From: Haloplanus vescus
Lineage (GTDB): Archaea; Halobacteriota; Halobacteria; Halobacteriales; Haloferacaceae
Length of the DNA: 64,000 nt
Assembly: GCF_900107665.1 (NCBI RefSeq)
Contig: NZ_FNQT01000004.1
Coordinates: 1 to 64,000 of the forward strand
Direction: 5' to 3'
The notes under the pieces are model-generated. The model was given only the letters and a program-made list of their open reading frames with translations, was not told the DNA's origin and did no database searches. Position 1 is the first letter of the stretch, and each line of letters starts with the position of its first letter. Of this stretch, positions 28,045 to 36,016 are shown piece by piece. The position numbers and the translations under genes are program-made.

Positions 28045-28848
28045 CTACGGCGATCCCTGTTGGGAGATCACCGTGTCCAACTGCTCCCAGACCATTTCGA
28101 ACGCCGGCGGATCACCGGTCAGGTCCGGCAGCGTGGTCTCCCACTGGTGGCGGATCGTTTCTTGTTGCTCGTCCGGGAGTCCGTCGCTCAGATCAACGGT
28201 GAGCCCATCGTGTTTGCACTTCGCGTCGAAGGCGGGCCCCACGTCGGCAAAGTTGATGGTGACCGAATCGGTTTCGAGCAGCTGATAGAGGTCGTAGTAG
28301 TCACGGGCGGCCCCGCGCTGGTAGATCGCTCGGAGCTTTTCAGCGAAGATCTCCTCGACGCTGTACGCCTGGAGGTCGAACTCGGGCACGTCTTCGTACG
28401 CGTGCGTGTGCTGAACAGGATCGAAAGCGACGTGCTCGTCGACCATCACGTCGATGCTGGTCGTGTTGGGGTGGTTGAGGACGCCGCGGTACTGAATGCT
28501 GATGTCGACGTAGTGGGTCGGGTAGTGGTCCTGCTGAGATTCGTGATGCTCTCGAATCTCGAATTCGATGCCAGAGCGGTCGGCAATCGTATCGAGGACC
28601 GTTCGGAGTTCCTGTTTGGACCCCTGGTACTCCCCTTCGACGCCAAAATCGAGGTCTTCTGAGAATCGCCACGATTGCGGGAAATACAGCTTGGACAGCG
28701 CGGTCCCGCCTTTGAACAGGAGGTTGTCGCCGTAGCCGCTCGTGAAGATGCCCCAGAGAAGCCACGAATTGACGTAGTTCTTCTCGGCGTACCCTTGCCG
28801 AACGCCCAGTTCGCGAGCGAGAATCCGGAGCCGGTCCTGACTGATCAT
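28045..28848 (-). CDS. abiEii: AbiEii/AbiGii-family nucleotidyltransferase toxin
   Basis: The 267-residue product carries the nucleotidyltransferase signature LLFKGGTALSKLYF near residue 45 and RFSEDLDFGV near 62, then IDVMVDE and EEIFAEKLRAIYQRGAARDYYDLYQL near 170-195. In the type IV AbiE systems this enzyme modifies tRNA or another target and causes growth arrest, with AbiEi as the cognate antitoxin. The start at 28846-28848 is five bases from the upstream stop, so both genes are co-transcribed. The antitoxin is the gene just upstream. Both are typical of plasmid stability or phage-exclusion modules. Confidence 0.95.
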   Translation of the reverse strand: MISQDRLRILARELGVRQGYAEKNYVNSWLLWGIFTSGYGDNLLFKGGTALSKLYFPQSWRFSEDLDFGVEGEYQGSKQELRTVLDTIADRSGIEFEIREHHESQQDHYPTHYVDISIQYRGVLNHPNTTSIDVMVDEHVAFDPVQHTHAYEDVPEFDLQAYSVEEIFAEKLRAIYQRGAARDYYDLYQLLETDSVTINFADVGPAFDAKCKHDGLTVDLSDGLPDEQQETIRHQWETTLPDLTGDPPAFEMVWEQLDTVISQQGSP

Positions 28849-28853
28849 CGCGA

Positions 28854-29684
28854 TCAGGACTCCGTCGGCTCCAGCGTGGCTGGCTCGACGTTGATTCGGA
28901 GGCGATACGTACTGTCGGTCGATCCGGTGTCGGGTCGCGTCGGGTCCAGCAACGAGTAGCCACTCGTGAACGACGCGACGAGTTCCTCGCGGGCGGGGAG
29001 GCCGATGCCGAGCTGATCGGCGAGGTAGACGATCCGCTTGGTCGCCGCGCCGTTGTCGAGGCGTTCGAGGTACTCGCCGACGGTGTCCCAGTCGCAGCCC
29101 CGGTCGTCGGCGGTGCGCATCGCGGTTGCAAGTTCTCGAAGGCCACCACAGAACTCGGGGTGGTCCGCACAGTCGACCAGCGTCTTCTCCAGGTTGCTGA
29201 CCTGAACGGTCGTGCCTTCGATGGATGTCGGCTCAAAGCCGAAGAACTTCCGCTCGGTGACTGTCGTGACGCGGTACGGGACACCGTGGATCTCTCGGCT
29301 TTGCGCTCGGGTCGGCGTGACGACGTACACCGTCCGGGGAACCTGTTCGGTCAGCCCGTGGTGGCTGAGGGCGCTGTAGTAGCCGATGTACATTGGCTCG
29401 GCGACGTGGGCGGCGATGAGGTACTCGTGGGTGGTGTACACGGCTTCCTCGCCGGCTGTGAGTGGAATGATGAGATACGTGCCCGAGAAGAGCCGGTCGA
29501 GCCAGCCCTTCTCGGTGAGTCGGGAGGCGATCTCGCGGGCGGTATTTGGGGGGACCTCCAGCGTCGTCTCGATGTCGTCGACGGAGATGATTTGGTGACC
29601 CGCGCCAGCGAGTTGTGCAAGGAGTCGACTTTCTCGAGTCGAGAGACCCTGGCGTATATTTTGTGTTTGCTCTATGGTACTCAT
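28854..29684 (-). CDS. abiEi: AbiEi-like antitoxin and transcription regulator
   Basis: With ATG 29684 (MSTIEQTQNI) the protein has 276 residues. A winged helix-turn-helix spans residues ~15-70 (VDDIETTLEVPPNTAREIAS). The rest shows the AbiEi core, with PMYIGYYSALSHHGLTEQ and FGFEPTSIEGTTVQVSNLEK; the C-terminal domain covers the toxin in the family. The stop lies five bases before the toxin start. Copy 6 of the dispersed site lies about 80 bases upstream. The protein probably represses its own operon in the usual way. Confidence 0.92.
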   Translation of the reverse strand: MSTIEQTQNIRQGLSTRESRLLAQLAGAGHQIISVDDIETTLEVPPNTAREIASRLTEKGWLDRLFSGTYLIIPLTAGEEAVYTTHEYLIAAHVAEPMYIGYYSALSHHGLTEQVPRTVYVVTPTRAQSREIHGVPYRVTTVTERKFFGFEPTSIEGTTVQVSNLEKTLVDCADHPEFCGGLRELATAMRTADDRGCDWDTVGEYLERLDNGAATKRIVYLADQLGIGLPAREELVASFTSGYSLLDPTRPDTGSTDSTYRLRINVEPATLEPTES

Positions 29685-29763
29685 ACCTGCGTTTCTTACA
29701 TAGAGTATAAACACGGGCCTGCTTTAGCCTTGCGACTGCCGCGGACGGCGGAGACAAGCAGAC

Positions 29764-29804
29764 TTAACCAACAGAATCGGGGTGTGGAACCGTGCGTTGG
29801 TTAA
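29764..29804. repeat. Dispersed bipartite site, copy 6
   Basis: TTAACCAACA at 29764-29773 and CGTTGGTTAA at 29795-29804 (first base differs), spacer 21 bases. It lies between the ArdC-like gene end at 29809 and the AbiEi start at 29684. No leader hairpin accompanies this copy. Confidence 0.88.
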
Positions 29805-29808
29805 GGAT

Positions 29809-30741
29809 TCAAGCGCCGTCTTCGGCTACGTCGATGAGCTCTTCTGCTGTGGAACTGATCCGGTCGAGACGGTCGCGAACGATCTCGGGATCGTCCGACT
29901 CCCACGCGGCCAAGTAGAACGCCGACCCGCTGGTATCTAACCCACAGTACCGCCCGACGACGTACGCGACCGCCTCGGCTTCGACTTCGCGTTTCGACCG
30001 CTCGGTGTCGTCGTCGACGTCGAAGTGGAGCAGGGCGTGGGCGTACTCGTGGATCAACGTCCGCGCAAGGTCGGCATCGTTCTCCCGATCACGCACCTCG
30101 ACACGCGGTTGCATACCGACGAGACTCAGCTGCTCGCAGATGCCTTTCGCCTCGCCGTGCGTCCACTCCGCTTCCGGAATAATCCGAACCGTCACGCCAA
30201 GTTCGTCGGCGGCTCCAGTCAGCCGACCGACGAGGTCGCCGGCGTCCCCGGTTGCTTCCGTGTCGAGATCAGGAAGCGGCTCGCCTTCGGTCTGAGAGAC
30301 GTCAAACACCGGCGCGGGCTTGAACCCGACCAGGCCCTCGGACCACTCTTCAGGCGACGTCTCGTCGTAGTCACAGTCACTGTCCTCGTGGTAGCTCGGC
30401 GAGTTCTCGCACTCTGGACACTGCTTCGTGATGATCGGCGCCCAGATCCAGATGGCCGACTCCCCCTCCGTGACGTGGCGGTCGAACTCTTCCTGCCACG
30501 TCCGGTAGCCCGTCACCCGGGTCGCCTCGGGACACTGCCGCTTGATGAGGAGCGTGTTCCGGTAGGAGTAGTCGTGGAAACGACTCTGGACGTCGAGCCA
30601 CTCCTGGAACTCTTCGCTGGCCTGCGCGTCGTCGACGCCGGCGACGAGGTCGTCGATCCACTGTTCGATGGTGCTGTTCATCTCGTCGGATCGTGTGTCG
30701 GTCTGCTCGAAGGAGACCGACGAGTCACTAGTCGTAGCCAT
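29809..30741 (-). CDS. ArdC-like antirestriction protein with metalloprotease domain
   Basis: The 310-residue product begins MATTSDSSVSF (ATG 30741) with a good SD, GGTGA, ten bases upstream. Residues ~30-110 form an ArdC-type N-terminal domain: WIDDLVAGVDDAQASEEFQE, then FHDYSYRNTLLIKRQCP and GYRTWQEEF. The C-terminal half is an ImmA/IrrE-like metallopeptidase with HEYAHALLH near 235 and the downstream EVEAEAVAYVV. A four-Cys cluster appears between the two parts. ArdC proteins bind single-stranded DNA during conjugative entry and block host restriction (established for plasmid pSa), so it should protect the incoming replicon. Confidence 0.88.
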   Translation of the reverse strand: MATTSDSSVSFEQTDTRSDEMNSTIEQWIDDLVAGVDDAQASEEFQEWLDVQSRFHDYSYRNTLLIKRQCPEATRVTGYRTWQEEFDRHVTEGESAIWIWAPIITKQCPECENSPSYHEDSDCDYDETSPEEWSEGLVGFKPAPVFDVSQTEGEPLPDLDTEATGDAGDLVGRLTGAADELGVTVRIIPEAEWTHGEAKGICEQLSLVGMQPRVEVRDRENDADLARTLIHEYAHALLHFDVDDDTERSKREVEAEAVAYVVGRYCGLDTSGSAFYLAAWESDDPEIVRDRLDRISSTAEELIDVAEDGA

Positions 30742-30786
30742 TGTGTTCACCGAATCAAGGTCACGGCGACTGCGTCTGTTCAGACC

Positions 30787-30808
30787 GCGCCGCACCCCTC
30801 AGGGGCGT
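30787..30808 (-). repeat. Leader hairpin with GGGTG (ArdC gene)
   Basis: CGCC at 30788-30791 pairs with GGCG at 30804-30807; the minus strand reads CCCCTGAGGGGTGCGG within the element. A T-run (TTTTTT) precedes it in the transcript. It lies 46 bases upstream of the ArdC start. Confidence 0.6.
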
Positions 30809-30828
30809 CCAAAAAACCGCTCTGTCGG

Positions 30829-31176
30829 TTAGCGGAGTTCGTGGCGTTCGTCAGCGAAGCCGACCGTGACGAGGTACTCGAGGAACTCGTCGAAGCGCTC
30901 GACGTCGCTGGGTGTGTCAGTCGCAAGGTGACGCGTCCACTCGATGGCCCACTGGAAGGCGGGATCTGTCCCGCCCTTGCCGTGTAGATACCACCACCGG
31001 GCCGCTTTGAGAACCACTATGGGATTCGTCGGCGGCTGCTCACCGGCGAGCCCACGGGTGATGGACTCGATTTCGTCGGGGACGTCGGCGGAATCGACCT
31101 CCGCTGATTGCGTGTTGTCGATATCGACCGGGATCTCGTCGACCGAGACGTTGTCGGGACTCTGTTGTTGACTCAC
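30829..31176 (-). CDS. Small protein of unknown function, ArdC operon
   Basis: This 115-residue protein starts with GTG at 31176, supported by SD GAGGTGA six bases upstream. The first 45 residues are acidic and disordered. The remainder is helical with a Trp/Tyr-rich stretch, VLKAARWWYLHGKGGTDPAF and WAIEWTRHLA, then VERFDEFLEYLVTVGF. No family recognised. The context is a run of minus-strand genes with the ArdC-like gene next downstream and the DUF6610-like gene upstream, each with its own leader hairpin. Confidence 0.75.
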   Translation of the reverse strand: MSQQQSPDNVSVDEIPVDIDNTQSAEVDSADVPDEIESITRGLAGEQPPTNPIVVLKAARWWYLHGKGGTDPAFQWAIEWTRHLATDTPSDVERFDEFLEYLVTVGFADERHELR

Positions 31177-31205
31177 TGGAAGTCACCTCTGAGGGCTCTC
31201 GAAGG

Positions 31206-31230
31206 AGCCCTCGCCCTCTCTGGGGGCACG
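31206..31230 (-). repeat. Leader hairpin (31176 gene), variant
   Basis: GCCC at 31207-31210 pairs with GGGC at 31224-31227; the loop carries AGAGGGCGA on the minus strand, a variant of the usual GGGTG core. A T-rich tract (TTTTT) precedes it in the transcript. It lies 30 bases upstream of the GTG start. Confidence 0.5.
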
Positions 31231-31247
31231 AAAAACAGGTCGCGAAG

Positions 31248-32249
31248 TCACGCCGGCGGGAGGTAGACGCTCTGCTCGCCGGCGATCTCCTCCAGGTTGT
31301 TTCGGTGACGGTGGCTGAAGTAGCACTCGTAGCTGCAGTATCCACAGATTGCGCCGGTATCGTATTCGGCCACGTACGGGCCGCGGCGAGTTCGCCAGAC
31401 GTTCGTCCCGCACTCGGTACAGACGGCGTCCTCGAGAACGGCAGGACTCGGTCCCTCGTACTCGACGTTGAGCCCCTCGTCTTCCGGTGTCGTTTCGGGC
31501 CAGATCCCGTGGCCCCTCCAAAACTCACGGACGCGAGCGAGGCTGTGGCGCACTGTTTTTCGGACGGTGACGTGGTCGGCGTCGCGACCGCTGTCGTCCC
31601 AGCCGTCGGCCGTCCAGAACTCACCGAACTGTGCGCCACGATGTAGCCCGTTCCAGTCGACGCCGACGATGTCGGCTGGTGGCTCGTCCGTGAGTGTCGG
31701 TCTGGTCAGCTGTCGAATGGCGTTGAGCTGCTTGGGCGGACTCCCGCCGAGGATATGGACGCGTCGTCCTCTCCAATCGGCTGGGTCGGAGAACTCGTGG
31801 GCCAGGCGGTCGGCGTATCCCCGTGAATATCCGAGGACGAGGGTCTCGGGTATCGCATCGATCACCGCCCGCGACTTCGGAACGACGATGAGCTCGGCCT
31901 CGGGGTAGCTCGCTTGGATCTCGCGAGCGGCAGCGATGTGGGCGTCGACGGCATCTGGTTCGTAGATGTCGCCGATGACACCGACCTGTGGCTCGTGCTC
32001 GAAGAAGCAATCGACGAATCGTTCCAGGTCGGGATTGCGGAAGTCGTTATCGAGCATCCCCACCGGAATCTCGAGGTTCTGGTACTGGTCTGCCTGATAC
32101 CCACAGTCTTCTCGAAACCCGGGGAGAAACCCGAGGGCCAACGCATCAGCGACGAATGGGGCTCGATGCAGGAACGCTATCTGGTCTGCCTGTCTGGCAG
32201 CAGCGATGTCGCTAGCCGTGCTGGAGTCTGGACTCAAATCGAGGGACAT
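31248..32249 (-). CDS. Large conserved plasmid protein, DUF6610-like
   Basis: The 333-residue product starts MSLDLSPDSSTA at 32249. It reads as a TIM-barrel-like enzyme: IPVGMLDNDF, VGVIGDIYEPDAVDAHIAAA, ELIVVPKSRAVIDAIPE, LVLGYSRGYADRLAHEF, VHILGGSPPKQL and IVGVDWNGLHRGAQ, with alternating strand and helix. The C-terminal part has two CxxC pairs (CTECG and CGYCSYECYF) for a zinc site. I recall proteins of this type in haloarchaeal plasmids and phages as DUF6610; the barrel and the zinc site invite comparison with tRNA-guanine transglycosylase-like DNA modification enzymes, which is only an inference. Copy 7 of the bipartite site and a hairpin lie upstream. Confidence 0.7.
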   Translation of the reverse strand: MSLDLSPDSSTASDIAAARQADQIAFLHRAPFVADALALGFLPGFREDCGYQADQYQNLEIPVGMLDNDFRNPDLERFVDCFFEHEPQVGVIGDIYEPDAVDAHIAAAREIQASYPEAELIVVPKSRAVIDAIPETLVLGYSRGYADRLAHEFSDPADWRGRRVHILGGSPPKQLNAIRQLTRPTLTDEPPADIVGVDWNGLHRGAQFGEFWTADGWDDSGRDADHVTVRKTVRHSLARVREFWRGHGIWPETTPEDEGLNVEYEGPSPAVLEDAVCTECGTNVWRTRRGPYVAEYDTGAICGYCSYECYFSHRHRNNLEEIAGEQSVYLPPA

Positions 32250-32277
32250 GACTGAACTCGCGAGGCGGCTGCTGGGC

Positions 32278-32299
32278 GCCCCGCACCCATTCAGGGGGC
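32278..32299 (-). repeat. Leader hairpin with GGGTG loop (DUF6610-like gene)
   Basis: GCCCC at 32278-32282 pairs with GGGGC at 32295-32299, loop of 12 bases reading CTGAATGGGTGC on the minus strand, with TTTTTT just before it in the transcript. It lies 29 bases before the start at 32249. Confidence 0.7.
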
Positions 32300-32323
32300 T
32301 GAAAAAACGGGACACTCTCAACG

Positions 32324-32365
32324 TTAACCAACACGAGGTGGTAGCTGACTCCGGTTGTTGGTTAA
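32324..32365. repeat. Dispersed bipartite site, copy 7
   Basis: TTAACCAACA at 32324-32333 and TGTTGGTTAA at 32356-32365, spacer 22 bases, both arms perfect. It lies between the 32375 gene end and the DUF6610-like gene leader. Confidence 0.9.
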
Positions 32366-32374
32366 GACCGATCG

Positions 32375-32596
32375 CTACGTCTCATCCTCACGCAACTCTT
32401 CGGCCTTCCACTGGAGCCGACGCAGAATCTGCGTCCGATTCTGGTTGGCGTTTTCGTAGGCAACACACTCACGGAGTGTCTCCATATCGGGGATCGTCGC
32501 GATCCCAGCCTTGATCAGTCGGTGGTTCGGTGCTTCGAGGCGCTTCTCGGGTGGGAATTCGTCGTCAGCCCCGCTGTTGTCCGCGGATTTCTCCAT
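32375..32596 (-). CDS. Small helical protein, unknown
   Basis: This 73-residue protein starts MEKSADNSGADDEF. After an acidic N-terminus, residues 20-73 are helical: HRLIKAGIATIPDMETLREC and YENANQNRTQILRRLQWKAE. The amphipathic pattern suggests a small adaptor or a DNA-binding helix pair. No family recognised. A perfect seven-base-pair hairpin lies just upstream in its leader. It sits downstream of the DUF932-like gene. Confidence 0.7.
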   Translation of the reverse strand: MEKSADNSGADDEFPPEKRLEAPNHRLIKAGIATIPDMETLRECVAYENANQNRTQILRRLQWKAEELREDET

Positions 32597-32601
32597 CTCT
32601 A

Positions 32602-32625
32602 TCGCCCTCCACCCCTGAAGGGCGA
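32602..32625 (-). repeat. Leader hairpin with GGGTG loop (32596 gene)
   Basis: TCGCCCT at 32602-32608 pairs perfectly with AGGGCGA at 32619-32625; the ten-base loop reads TCAGGGGTGG on the minus strand. It begins only six bases before the start codon at 32596, the shortest distance in the family. Confidence 0.75.
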
Positions 32626-32662
32626 GAAAGACAGAGCAGCCGACTACCCCATCATCGCAGCG

Positions 32663-33823
32663 TCAGGCCATCGCGTCCTGGAACCGCTCACGAAGCGCGT
32701 CCTCACGTTCCTCGAACTGGTCGACCTTCTCCTGTAGATCGTCGCTGACGCGCTCGATGCTCGCGAGTGCCCGCTCGCCGGCGAGCGACGCCTGCGACCC
32801 GTCGTCGCTGTCGGCCTCCAGCTGCTCCTCGTAGGCTCGCTCGACCCGCCCGATGGTGCCCTCCGGGTTGAACAGGATGTCGTTGGCCGTGCGGACGTAG
32901 CCGTCCAGTGACGCACCCTCCTTGCCCTGGAAGAAGTGAGTGAGCGCGTACGTGGCGCCGGAATGGAGCGTCCACATATCGATCTCGACGGGAGAGGCCG
33001 CGTTGGCCTCCGCATCACTCGCGGCACGCTCGGCCAGGTAGTCCGGGAAGCCCAGCAGGCTGTAGAACTCCGTGACGGTGAACGGCAGGTCTGAGAAGTC
33101 GAGGTCGATGTCCTGTGCGTCACGGATGAACTCGAAGAGGTCGTCGGCGACGAGTTCGACCTGTGCGAGGAGTTCCTCCCACCAGCTCCGGAAGTTCCGC
33201 ACGTCGCCGACGTGTTTGATGACCTCCTTGTCGGTGAGCGAGCGCATCGTGTTGGAACAATAGCCGTCCTGAGCGAACCCCTCCACGTAGACGGCGTGCT
33301 CGCCGAAGAAGTCGTAGCCCGACGTGACGCCCATCGTGATCGGGTCCGACCGGCCGGGGAGGCGCACCTCGAGGCCGTCGAACATGATGTCCATATGGAC
33401 CTCGCCGCCGCCCCGGTAGCGACGAATCTCGCCGAACATCACGTCACCCAGCGGCGTTCCGTCGATAGTCTCCTCCCGAAGGACCTCCTCTAGAGGGCCG
33501 TAGACGTCGACCGGGTTGATGATCGAGTACGAGTCGGTCGGAATATGGAACAAGGAATCCGTTTCGGCGTCCTCCTCACGGGCCTGCTCTCGAGCGCGAC
33601 TCGGCTCGACGAGCGCGTTGAACCGCTCCGTCTCGACCCACTCGTCGGTGTACGGATTCTTGTAGGCCACGGTCGACTCGACGGCCTGCGGGAGGTCGCG
33701 GATCGCCTCAGCGAAGCTCACGGTGTGTTTGCCGCCGTGACGCTGACGATACCACTCGGGTAGTTCGGTGTCGGTACGTCCATCGACGCCAGCGAAGATG
33801 GTTCTCGACTCTGGGTCTTTCAT
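32663..33823 (-). CDS. DUF932-like plasmid protein
   Basis: The chosen start ATG 33823 (MKDPESRTIF) has an ideal SD, GAGGTGA, five bases upstream; a GTG/ATG-like start at 33868 would add 15 unrelated residues. The 386-residue product has the DUF932/LGT-like layout: FHIPTDSYSIINPVDVYGPL, IRRYRGGGEVHMDIMF, VRLPGRSDPITMGV, FAQDGYCSNTMRSLTDKE and a helical C-terminus ending in a coiled coil. DUF932 proteins are frequent in phages and plasmids, and their biochemical role is not established. A hairpin and copy 8 of the bipartite site precede it. Confidence 0.75.
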   Translation of the reverse strand: MKDPESRTIFAGVDGRTDTELPEWYRQRHGGKHTVSFAEAIRDLPQAVESTVAYKNPYTDEWVETERFNALVEPSRAREQAREEDAETDSLFHIPTDSYSIINPVDVYGPLEEVLREETIDGTPLGDVMFGEIRRYRGGGEVHMDIMFDGLEVRLPGRSDPITMGVTSGYDFFGEHAVYVEGFAQDGYCSNTMRSLTDKEVIKHVGDVRNFRSWWEELLAQVELVADDLFEFIRDAQDIDLDFSDLPFTVTEFYSLLGFPDYLAERAASDAEANAASPVEIDMWTLHSGATYALTHFFQGKEGASLDGYVRTANDILFNPEGTIGRVERAYEEQLEADSDDGSQASLAGERALASIERVSDDLQEKVDQFEEREDALRERFQDAMA

Positions 33824-33874
33824 CGTAGTCACCTCGACGCAGGAACGCTCATCGACGGCTGCCTGCATCGTCTC

Positions 33875-33900
33875 GCGCCCTGCGCCCCTCTGCCGGGCGC
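33875..33900 (-). repeat. Leader hairpin (DUF932-like gene), variant loop
   Basis: GCGCCC at 33875-33880 pairs with GGGCGC at 33895-33900; the loop reads GGCAGAGGGGCGCA on the minus strand, with GGGCG instead of GGGTG. In the transcript it is preceded by a GTT-repeat tract (TTGTTGTTG type). Distance to the ATG at 33823 is 52 bases. Confidence 0.6.
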
Positions 33901-33915
33901 AACAACAACACCACG

Positions 33916-33956
33916 TTAACCAACATTGACCCAGGCAACAGCCGACTGTTGGTTAA
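33916..33956. repeat. Dispersed bipartite site, copy 8
   Basis: TTAACCAACA at 33916-33925 and TGTTGGTTAA at 33947-33956, spacer 21 bases, both arms perfect. It lies between the methyltransferase-HEPN fusion gene end and the DUF932-like gene leader. Confidence 0.9.
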
Positions 33957-34065
33957 TAACCAACCGGCGGCGACACATCTTACTGTCGTTACTCAGTACT
34001 TGAGCGACGAAGTCGTACCTGCTACGGGTTCGGAATCCACGGATGTCTCTCCCAGGGGAGATGGC

Positions 34066-35520
34066 TCAATCCGATTCTACTATATCCCGCAAAAGCTTAT
34101 GTCGGGCACGTAAATCTCCTGCTGTCCAATCGCTCTCCGTGTCGTTACTCATTGAGTGAACAAGCGGGTTATAGTGAGCAACAGCATCTCGAAGGTCTTT
34201 CACATCCCATATTGTTGCCCCATATGATTCTAGATCTACCGGTAGCTGCTGCATCTCATCGGCCTCAGACAGGATGTCAAGTAGTTTCCCTACGGTACCC
34301 CCGGCTAGCTTGTCAGGTGCGAGATCGCCGACATAGGTCGTGCGGATGTGAATGTCGGTCTCAGTTTCCCAGTCCGGGATGTGTTCACGGATGATCTTTC
34401 GTAGTCGAATTTCAAACTGAGCGAGAAGCACGTACAGATACTGGTAGACGGGAATCTTGTTCAGGTCGAATCGGGTCACGATTCCCTCCGGATCATTTGG
34501 CTGGCCGACGAAACAGAACCGTTCTCCGTCTCTTCCTAGTCGTTCAATTACCGTCCCGACTTCTTCTCCGGGAGCGACGCAATCTGAGTCCGTTAGCGGC
34601 AGTACGTGTTCGGTGACGGGCTCTTCACCTCGTATCTCCATCTCTGCTCTGGAGACGTAGCCACGAAGTCCCTCTAGTTGCTCCGGATCATCGAAGACGA
34701 ATGCAGCGTCGTAGTCCTCATAGTAGAGATCTAAGTAGACGAAGGCAGCGTCATCCTCAGCACTATATACATCCAACTCCGGGAAACATGTCGCTGTATG
34801 GCGAGCAGGCTCGCTGATTGTCGGTGAGGTTGCACTCGCCATGAGTTGGGACTCAACTTCTGATGGGTCTGGTCGGATTGATGATACCGCTGGGTCGAAC
34901 TCCTCTGACTCCGGACTATTGACTTTGAGGAGCATGTGGGGAATATCGGCCTCAAAATGGTCGCGATCAACCGATTCAACATCTGCAACTTTCGGAGCCA
35001 AGTAACTGCGGAAGGGGCCCTTTGTCTCTTCTGTTTTGAATCCTCTCGTAGTCAAGAATACACCGTTTCCGTCCTCTGTTAGGACGTGTAGCGACCGTTC
35101 GAGAAACAGCAGGCCGGTATGGATACGGGCTGTATCCGGAGATATCTGAGCAAAGGAGGTAGCATACTCGCGCTGCTTTTCCTCACTCAGATCAATCCAC
35201 TGGACGGTTGGCGGATAGCTAAGCACGAACTCAAACGAGTCAAGGCGTGCGTCCGCACTCAGATAGTCTCCGTTCCGAACCTCTACTTGGTCAGTGTAGT
35301 TCTCTCGAACCGTCTCGACATACTCGTCCTCTGTATCGATCGCAACCCCAGATGGTGGGTCATGCACCGAGTCCTCGAAATATCGTTCCACAGCAGAAAT
35401 TAATTCACCTTTCCCACATCCCGGATACAGGATTCGCTTCCCGTACGTGGAGCTGATATCCTCGAAGAGGAGTTCAGCCATCCGATCAGCAACCGTCTCA
35501 GGAACACGAAATGGAGGCAT
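34066..35520 (-). CDS. Methyltransferase-CBS-HEPN fusion protein, candidate defence effector
   Basis: From ATG 35520 (MPPFRVPETVADRM) the protein has 484 residues. Residues ~20-220 form a class I methyltransferase fold with motif I ILYPGCGKGELI, the Asp of motif II GVAIDTEDEY, and a motif IV-like YPPTVQW (altered from NPPY, so activity is uncertain). Residues ~310-370 resemble a CBS domain (PLTDSDCVAPGEEV, then GIVTRFDLNKI). The C-terminus is a HEPN-like helical domain with the RNase signature R-x4-H in LRDAVAHYNPL near 440. HEPN RNases are common abortive-infection effectors; CBS domains sense nucleotides. The combination suggests a nucleotide-triggered toxin with a modification or recognition module. 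Confidence 0.75.
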   Translation of the reverse strand: MPPFRVPETVADRMAELLFEDISSTYGKRILYPGCGKGELISAVERYFEDSVHDPPSGVAIDTEDEYVETVRENYTDQVEVRNGDYLSADARLDSFEFVLSYPPTVQWIDLSEEKQREYATSFAQISPDTARIHTGLLFLERSLHVLTEDGNGVFLTTRGFKTEETKGPFRSYLAPKVADVESVDRDHFEADIPHMLLKVNSPESEEFDPAVSSIRPDPSEVESQLMASATSPTISEPARHTATCFPELDVYSAEDDAAFVYLDLYYEDYDAAFVFDDPEQLEGLRGYVSRAEMEIRGEEPVTEHVLPLTDSDCVAPGEEVGTVIERLGRDGERFCFVGQPNDPEGIVTRFDLNKIPVYQYLYVLLAQFEIRLRKIIREHIPDWETETDIHIRTTYVGDLAPDKLAGGTVGKLLDILSEADEMQQLPVDLESYGATIWDVKDLRDAVAHYNPLVHSMSNDTESDWTAGDLRARHKLLRDIVESD

Positions 35521-35571
35521 AATCTCCCGTTTCGCATCCAACCTAATGACGTTATGCCGGGAGAGAGTGGT

Positions 35572-35839
35572 TCACTCATCTGAGTCGGTGGTCTCTGATT
35601 GGACTGTTTCGTGAACATTCTCCAGTTCCTCTCGGCGAGCCGACGCTCTGGTGGACGCTGATGTCGTGCTTTTTACAGAGCATTCGTTTGACTGTGAAGG
35701 TCATCTCGTCAAAATCGGCCGTCGTGATGCCGATGTCCTCCGGTGATAGGGTCTCATCAGCCGTTGATGTCTCGAAAACAGGTATCGGCCGCGATGTCGC
35801 TAGTGGGGAGCCGTCACTCGTCGCCTTCGAACCCCTCAC
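35572..35839 (-). pseudogene. Small gene with a probable frameshift
   Basis: The minus-strand frame from GTG 35839 reads as a halophilic protein through LSPEDIGITTADFDEM and FTVKRMLC, then changes to basic junk and stops at 35576. The next frame restores a natural acidic ending, STTSASTRASARREELENVH followed by ETVQSETTDSDE, and stops at 35572-35574. The shift occurs at a run of five A bases (TGTAAAAAGC on the coding strand); one base fewer joins both parts. This may be a true disrupted gene, a sequencing error in the homopolymer or a programmed shift. The upstream region 35838-35880 contains the palindrome GCGCGAATTCGCGC. Confidence 0.65.
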
Positions 35840-36016
35840 GCGCGCGCGAATTCGCGCACGCTATTCGCGCGTAATTGGCGTCCTCAAGCGCTCTAACACC
35901 AGATTTATGGATTATGGGTGTATCTGTCCTGATAGAATGTCATCAGATCACTCTCGACTCAGGCTTGCCACCATGTTTAGTCGATTTCAGAGCCAGCCAG
36001 AGGAGGGTCGTTGAAT

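Noticed and set aside
30025-30987. A 320-codon plus-strand frame opposite the ArdC-like gene
   Set aside because: It mirrors the GC-biased codons of the real minus-strand gene. Composition is Arg/Val-rich and no motifs are present.
35661-36014. A 117-codon plus-strand frame
   Set aside because: It is Ser/Arg-rich and not halophilic, and lies opposite the frameshifted minus-strand gene and across the palindrome.
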